A stretch of DNA of 64,000 bases from Hypericibacter terrae (GTDB lineage: Bacteria; Pseudomonadota; Alphaproteobacteria; Dongiales; Dongiaceae). Each line of letters starts with the position of its first letter. The first letter of the stretch is position 1. The position numbers and the translations under genes are program-made. Under the pieces are notes generated by a model. That model did not search any database and was not told the DNA's origin. It was given only the letters and a program-made list of their open reading frames with translations. Positions 60,327 through 64,000 of this stretch are shown here, piece after piece. The DNA lies in NCBI RefSeq assembly GCF_008728855.1, contig NZ_CP042906.1, positions 5,175,001 through 5,239,000 on the forward strand, given 5' to 3'.

Positions 60327-61529
60327 CTAAGTTCCCGCTCCCTGCGGGAGGACCATATAGGCCTCCTCGCGGCCGAGCTCGCGATAGGCGACGCGCAGGC
60401 TCGAATAGAACTCGTCGAGATCGACATTGCAGCTGCGCACATGCCGGTGCGAGACGGTCGGATCGAACGCCGTCCGGCCATGCAGCAGGCGCTGGTTGTT
60501 GAAGACCAGCATCTCGCCGGCCGCGATCTTGACGACCAGGTGATTGCGCTCGTCATAGAGATAATCGAGGAAGTCCCGCAGCGCGTCGTAATAGCCGGCG
60601 ACGTCGCCCTCGGCGATATCGAGCGGCGCCGTGCCCCGGTCCAGCAGCCGCACGCCTTCGATATGGCCCTCGCGGTCGAGCCGGATCACGGGGCCGGTCG
60701 CATAGAAGGCGCGGCCCTCCTTGAGCGTGCGGTGGAAGCCGGCCGGCACGGTCGACAGCAGGTGAAAGGCCGCGGGATTGCGTGCGCGCAAGGCCTCGGC
60801 GGCGTGATAGCCGTCGACCAGGATGGAATCGCCGCCTTCGTCGCTCTGGGCCAGGACATGGAAGAAGGTGATGCCGGGCGGGTTGTGGCGGTAGGGCTCG
60901 TCGGTATGCGGCGCCAGCGCCACCGAGGTATCGCCCACGAGCTGCGGCGTCGGCCGCGAGATCAGCTCATAGATCCCGTAATTGGTCATGCGCAGCGCAC
61001 CGACCACCCCGGCGACTTTCTCGGTCGCCTCGCGCTCGCAGGTGACGTCGGTCAGGATGACGAAACCGTAGTCGCGCAGCCGCTCGAGGAAGCGCAGCCG
61101 CGCCCGCTTGTCCTGCAGGGCCGGATAGCTTTCATAGCTCAGAAGATTGTTGGTCCGCGCATGCCACAACACCGGCTTGTGGCGGCGATGTTCGCGCTCG
61201 GGAGGCGACAGGCAATGGGCGCGCAGCCACATCGAATCATAGCTCGAGACATGGCCGCCGGGCTTCCAGGCGACCGCGATCTCGCCTTGCGCATTGAGAC
61301 GCGCGCTCTCGACGGCGACATCGCGCGGGATGTCGGTCAGGCGCAGGAAACGGCGCGCGGTCTCGGTGCTGCCGCATTCCGGGCAGACGCAGTTATGGCG
61401 CAGCCAGATGGCGGGGAAGCGGCTGACATGGCCGTCGGCCCAGCGCACCCGGAGATCGCTCCCCTCGGTATCGACATGAACGGCGACATGCCTGTCGTCG
61501 CGGGCGTCGCTGCGCTGGGTCTGGCTCAT
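60327..61529 (-). CDS. Gamma-butyrobetaine hydroxylase-like 2-oxoglutarate dioxygenase
   Basis: The enzyme has 400 residues. The N-terminal DUF971 zinc unit has Cys47, Cys49, Cys52 and His105. The jelly-roll iron site is His208-x-Asp210 (APHTDEPY) with distal His350 (LLHGRTAFDP), and Arg365 fits 2-oxoglutarate binding. This matches human BBOX1, which forms carnitine from gamma-butyrobetaine. Trimethyllysine hydroxylases share the fold, so the substrate stays open. The start is ATG 61529. It is divergent from leuB by 127 bases and borders the AT-rich island. Confidence 0.88.
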   Translation of the reverse strand: MSQTQRSDARDDRHVAVHVDTEGSDLRVRWADGHVSRFPAIWLRHNCVCPECGSTETARRFLRLTDIPRDVAVESARLNAQGEIAVAWKPGGHVSSYDSMWLRAHCLSPPEREHRRHKPVLWHARTNNLLSYESYPALQDKRARLRFLERLRDYGFVILTDVTCEREATEKVAGVVGALRMTNYGIYELISRPTPQLVGDTSVALAPHTDEPYRHNPPGITFFHVLAQSDEGGDSILVDGYHAAEALRARNPAAFHLLSTVPAGFHRTLKEGRAFYATGPVIRLDREGHIEGVRLLDRGTAPLDIAEGDVAGYYDALRDFLDYLYDERNHLVVKIAAGEMLVFNNQRLLHGRTAFDPTVSHRHVRSCNVDLDEFYSSLRVAYRELGREEAYMVLPQGAGT

Positions 61530-61656
61530 GCCGGGTCGATCTCCGAATGATCGCGTGGCCGCGCGCAACCTCAGACGATATGATGCGCGGGCGTCAGGGC
61601 GTAGCCGATTATGCCGGATGACAGGGCGCGGCGCCACGCCATGAACAGGGGTTCGG

Positions 61657-62751
61657 ATGACCAAACATGTCCTGGTACTGGGCGGCGACGGCATCGGACC
61701 GGAGGTGACGGCCGCTGCCGAAGCCGTGCTCCGGACCCTGGATGAGCGCCACGGGCTCGCGATCGCGTTCGAGCATGCCCTCGTCGGCGGCGCCTGCTTC
61801 GATGCGACCGGCCAGTTCATCACCGACGACACCATGCGCCGCGCGAAGGCGGCCGACGCCGTTCTGTTCGGCTCGGAGGGCGGGCCCAAATGGGACAGCC
61901 TGGAGCTGACCGGGCCGCCGGAGGCGCGTAGCGGCCTGACGCGGCTCCGGCGCGAGCTCGAGCTGTTCGCGAACCTGCGGCCCATCCGCCCCTTCGACGC
62001 CATGCTGTCGCATTCCACCCTGAAGCCCGAGGTGGTCAAGGGCGTCGATTTCATCATCGTCCGGGAGCTCTGCAGCGGGATCTATTTCGGCGAGCCGCGC
62101 GGCATCGAGCGCAAGTCGGACGGCCTCCTCCACGGCTTCGACACTCAGGATTACAGCGAGCCCGAGATCGAGCGGATCGCGCATGCGGCCTTCGCCCTCG
62201 CCCGCTCGCGCCGGAAGAAGCTCACCTCGGTCGACAAGGCCAATGTGATGGAGAGCGGCATCCTCTGGCGCCGCACCGTGACGCGGATCGGCGAGCGGCA
62301 TTATCCCGAGGTGCGGCTCGATCACCTCTATGTCGACAATGCAGCCATGCAGATCATCCGCGACCCGCGCCAGTTCGACGTCATCGTCACCGACAATCTC
62401 TTCGGCGACATCCTGTCGGACGGATCGGCGATGATCACCGGCTCGCTCGGCATGCTGCCCTCGGCCGCCCTCGGCGCGCCGCGGGAAGACGGGCGCCGGC
62501 CGGGCCTCTATGAGCCCGTCCATGGCAGCGCCCCCGACATCGCCGGCAAGGGCCTCGCCAATCCGCTGGGCGCGATCCTGAGCGCCGCGCTGCTGCTGAC
62601 CCATGGGCTCGGCCGGCCCGATCTGGCGGGGCTGGTCGAAAAGGCGGTCGGCAGGGCGCTCGATGACGGCGTCTGCACGCCCGATCTCGGCGGCCGTGCC
62701 GGCACGAGCCAGGTCACCGCCGCCGTGATCGAGGCACTTGGACAAATCTGA
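61657..62751 (+). CDS. leuB: 3-isopropylmalate dehydrogenase (leuB) family protein
   Basis: The enzyme has 364 residues. LeuB-like features are GGDGIGPEVTAAA, RELELFANLRPI, IYFGEPRG, SVDKANVMESGILWR and DNLFGDILSDGSAMITGSLGMLPSA. NAD-binding DIAGKGLANPLGA is intact. Leucine partners leuC/D are not nearby, so it may instead be a tartrate- or other malate-type dehydrogenase; motifs favour LeuB. Divergent from the BBOX-like gene. Confidence 0.78.
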   Translation: MTKHVLVLGGDGIGPEVTAAAEAVLRTLDERHGLAIAFEHALVGGACFDATGQFITDDTMRRAKAADAVLFGSEGGPKWDSLELTGPPEARSGLTRLRRELELFANLRPIRPFDAMLSHSTLKPEVVKGVDFIIVRELCSGIYFGEPRGIERKSDGLLHGFDTQDYSEPEIERIAHAAFALARSRRKKLTSVDKANVMESGILWRRTVTRIGERHYPEVRLDHLYVDNAAMQIIRDPRQFDVIVTDNLFGDILSDGSAMITGSLGMLPSAALGAPREDGRRPGLYEPVHGSAPDIAGKGLANPLGAILSAALLLTHGLGRPDLAGLVEKAVGRALDDGVCTPDLGGRAGTSQVTAAVIEALGQI

Positions 62752-62805
62752 AGCGCTGCCGGTCCTCCGCGCGAAGCGGAAGACCGCCAGCCTCTCGAGA
62801 AAGCT

Positions 62806-63183
62806 CTACTTCGCCTTGGTGCAGTAGGCGCAGATCTTGTTGCCGTCCAGGTCGCGGACATAGGCCGCATAGCTGGTGCCACGGGGGCCCGGCTTGCCTT
62901 CGTCCGTTCCGCCGCTGGCGAGGGCTGCCGCGTGGAATCCATCGACCGCCTTCTTCGATTTCGCCGTGAAGGCGATCATCGTGCCGTTGCCGAAAGTCGC
63001 CGGCTTCTTGTTGTAGGGCTTGGTCACATAGAACTGGGTCTTGGCCGGCGCATTCTTCGGGCCATAGCCGGCATAGCGGTCTTCCATCCCCGTCTGAACG
63101 AGCCCGAGCGGCGCCAGCGCGGCGTCGTAGAATTTCGCGGCGCGCTTGATGTTCTTGGCCCCAACCATGATGTAGGCGAGCAT
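62806..63183 (-). CDS. VOC-superfamily (glyoxalase-like) protein
   Basis: The protein has 125 residues from the ATG at 63183. The vicinal-oxygen-chelate fold shows the opening IMVGAKNIKRAAKFYDAAL, then AAYVRDLDGNKICAYC at the end with a metal-type Asp/Glu position. Some residues usual for glyoxalase I are absent, so it may be a dioxygenase- or resistance-type member. Monocistronic and convergent with leuB. Confidence 0.85.
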   Translation of the reverse strand: MLAYIMVGAKNIKRAAKFYDAALAPLGLVQTGMEDRYAGYGPKNAPAKTQFYVTKPYNKKPATFGNGTMIAFTAKSKKAVDGFHAAALASGGTDEGKPGPRGTSYAAYVRDLDGNKICAYCTKAK

Positions 63184-63398
63184 GCTGTTGTCCCCTGAAA
63201 AGGAAGGTTCCCGGCTGACCCGGTGTTGCGCGGGCAAAATGTCCTGTCTTGGCGTTTCCCGCAAGGCCGTCGCGGCGCCTCCCCCGGAAGGACTCCAGCG
63301 GCGAAGCCACCCGCGCTAGTCTTCCGCGCCCGGGCTGACCCGGGCACAGATCCTCGCCGCCGCCGAAGCGAGGATCGGCAATCGGGAAGGAGCTGTCG

Positions 63399-64000
63399 AT
63401 GGAGAGGATCGGTTTCGTGGGGCTGGGCCGCATGGGACGCCCCATGGCCAGCAATCTCGTCCGGAAGGGCTTCGGCCTTTCCGTCTATGACATCAACCCC
63501 GCCGCGGTCCGTACGCTGGTGGAGGTCGGCGCCAAGCCCGCCAATGGCGTGCCGGGCGTGGTCGAGGGCAGCGACGTGATCGTGACCATGCTGCCCAGCG
63601 GCATCGAGGTCGACGCCATCGCCAACGGGCCGGACGGCATCTTCGCGCATGCCAGATCCGGCCAGCTCGTCATGGATATGAGCACCATCGAGCCGCGCAC
63701 CACCGACAAGCTCGCGGCCGAGGCCGCCAGGCGGGGGCTCGCCTTCGTCGATGCGCCGGTCGGCCGCCTGGCGAGCCATGCCGACCGCGGCGAATCGCTG
63801 TTCATGGTCGGCGGCACCGAGGCGGACTTCAAACGCGTGCTGCCGCTGCTCCAGGCCATGGGCACGACGATCCATCATTGCGGGCCGGCCGGCAGCGGCA
63901 TCCGCACCAAGCTGGTCAACAATCTGCTGGCCGTCGCGAGCTGCCAGCTCAATGCCGAGGCGCTGGCCCTGTCGCAACGCCTCGGCCTCGATCTCCCCAA
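63399..64000 (+). CDS. 3-hydroxyisobutyrate dehydrogenase-family protein (3' end beyond window)
   Basis: Beta-hydroxyacid dehydrogenase, about 200 residues in the window. The NAD motif is GFVGLGRMGRPMASNL at 5-20, then DMSTIEPRT with the substrate Ser and VDAPVGRLASHAD. The catalytic Lys follows in GSGIRTKLVNNLL near 170. Here the usual SGG in DAPVSGG reads GRL, a known variant in related groups. AAGGAG lies seven bases before the ATG at 63399. Truncated by the window edge. Confidence 0.88.
   Translation, partial: MERIGFVGLGRMGRPMASNLVRKGFGLSVYDINPAAVRTLVEVGAKPANGVPGVVEGSDVIVTMLPSGIEVDAIANGPDGIFAHARSGQLVMDMSTIEPRTTDKLAAEAARRGLAFVDAPVGRLASHADRGESLFMVGGTEADFKRVLPLLQAMGTTIHHCGPAGSGIRTKLVNNLLAVASCQLNAEALALSQRLGLDLP

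Noticed and set aside
61657-62751. Leucine biosynthesis operon
   Set aside because: Only the leuB-like gene is present; no leuA, leuC or leuD is adjacent.

Overview
The window is about 64 kb of GC-rich chromosomal DNA. Overlapping stop/start junctions, GTG and TTG starts, and the gene families (PepSY/OmpR-type two-component system, DUF1488, NnrS, Rnk, MocR, HyuAB, KaiBC with PAS kinases) suggest a metabolically versatile alphaproteobacterium, probably of soil or plant surfaces and possibly Rhodospirillales-like. That placement is an inference from protein style only. No rRNA, tRNA or CRISPR array was seen.

Layout. 1-2.6 kb: a two-component system (kinase cut by the window edge) with two PepSY-type envelope proteins. 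2.6-9.5 kb: a membrane protein, a frameshifted GMC oxidoreductase, a fatty acid desaturase and many small conserved proteins, one of them only 45 residues. 9.7-15.3 kb: a minus-strand run of sodB, a lone cytochrome oxidase subunit I, a carboxymuconolactone decarboxylase-like protein, DUF488, a fused 5-formyl-THF cyclo-ligase and NnrS, which looks like a respiratory or nitrosative stress block. 16.3-19.1 kb: a LysR regulator and two tandem Rnk paralogues.

19.2-35.1 kb: a large catabolic block. It holds a CaiD-like enoyl-CoA hydratase, an FCD-type GntR regulator, a luciferase-like monooxygenase, a PucR activator, a hotdog thioesterase, an ADP-forming acyl-CoA ligase, a complete polyamine/opine-type ABC importer, DUF1185, an alpha/beta hydrolase, an aldehyde dehydrogenase and a Rieske oxygenase with a glutamate at the bridging position. 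Similar TAATAC-type palindromes at three promoters suggest one regulon. I infer uptake and breakdown of a carnitine-like quaternary amine or related acid. A gamma-butyrobetaine hydroxylase-like gene at 60.3 kb fits that theme.

35.2-44 kb: a GC-rich inverted repeat, a HerA/YjgR-like ATPase, then a tightly overlapping kaiC-kaiB-hybrid PAS kinase-REC/EAL operon, which joins a clock-like ATPase to phosphorelay and cyclic-di-GMP output.

44-53.9 kb: two facing catabolic operons, each with a TGCAATCGATTGC operator beside a LacI-family gene. One side encodes a TIM-barrel protein, a shikimate-dehydrogenase-like protein and a PmoA-family protein. The other encodes an SDR, an FAH-family hydrolase, HyuA, and HyuB with an acetone-carboxylase-gamma-like zinc tail. 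53.9-57.6 kb: an EamA exporter, a MocR regulator and a flavoprotein. 57.6-60.3 kb: a visibly AT-richer island with an HTH/AlbA_2 protein and an FRG-domain protein, likely horizontally acquired and possibly defensive. 60.3-64 kb: a gamma-butyrobetaine hydroxylase-like gene, leuB, a VOC protein and a truncated 3-hydroxyisobutyrate dehydrogenase-family gene.
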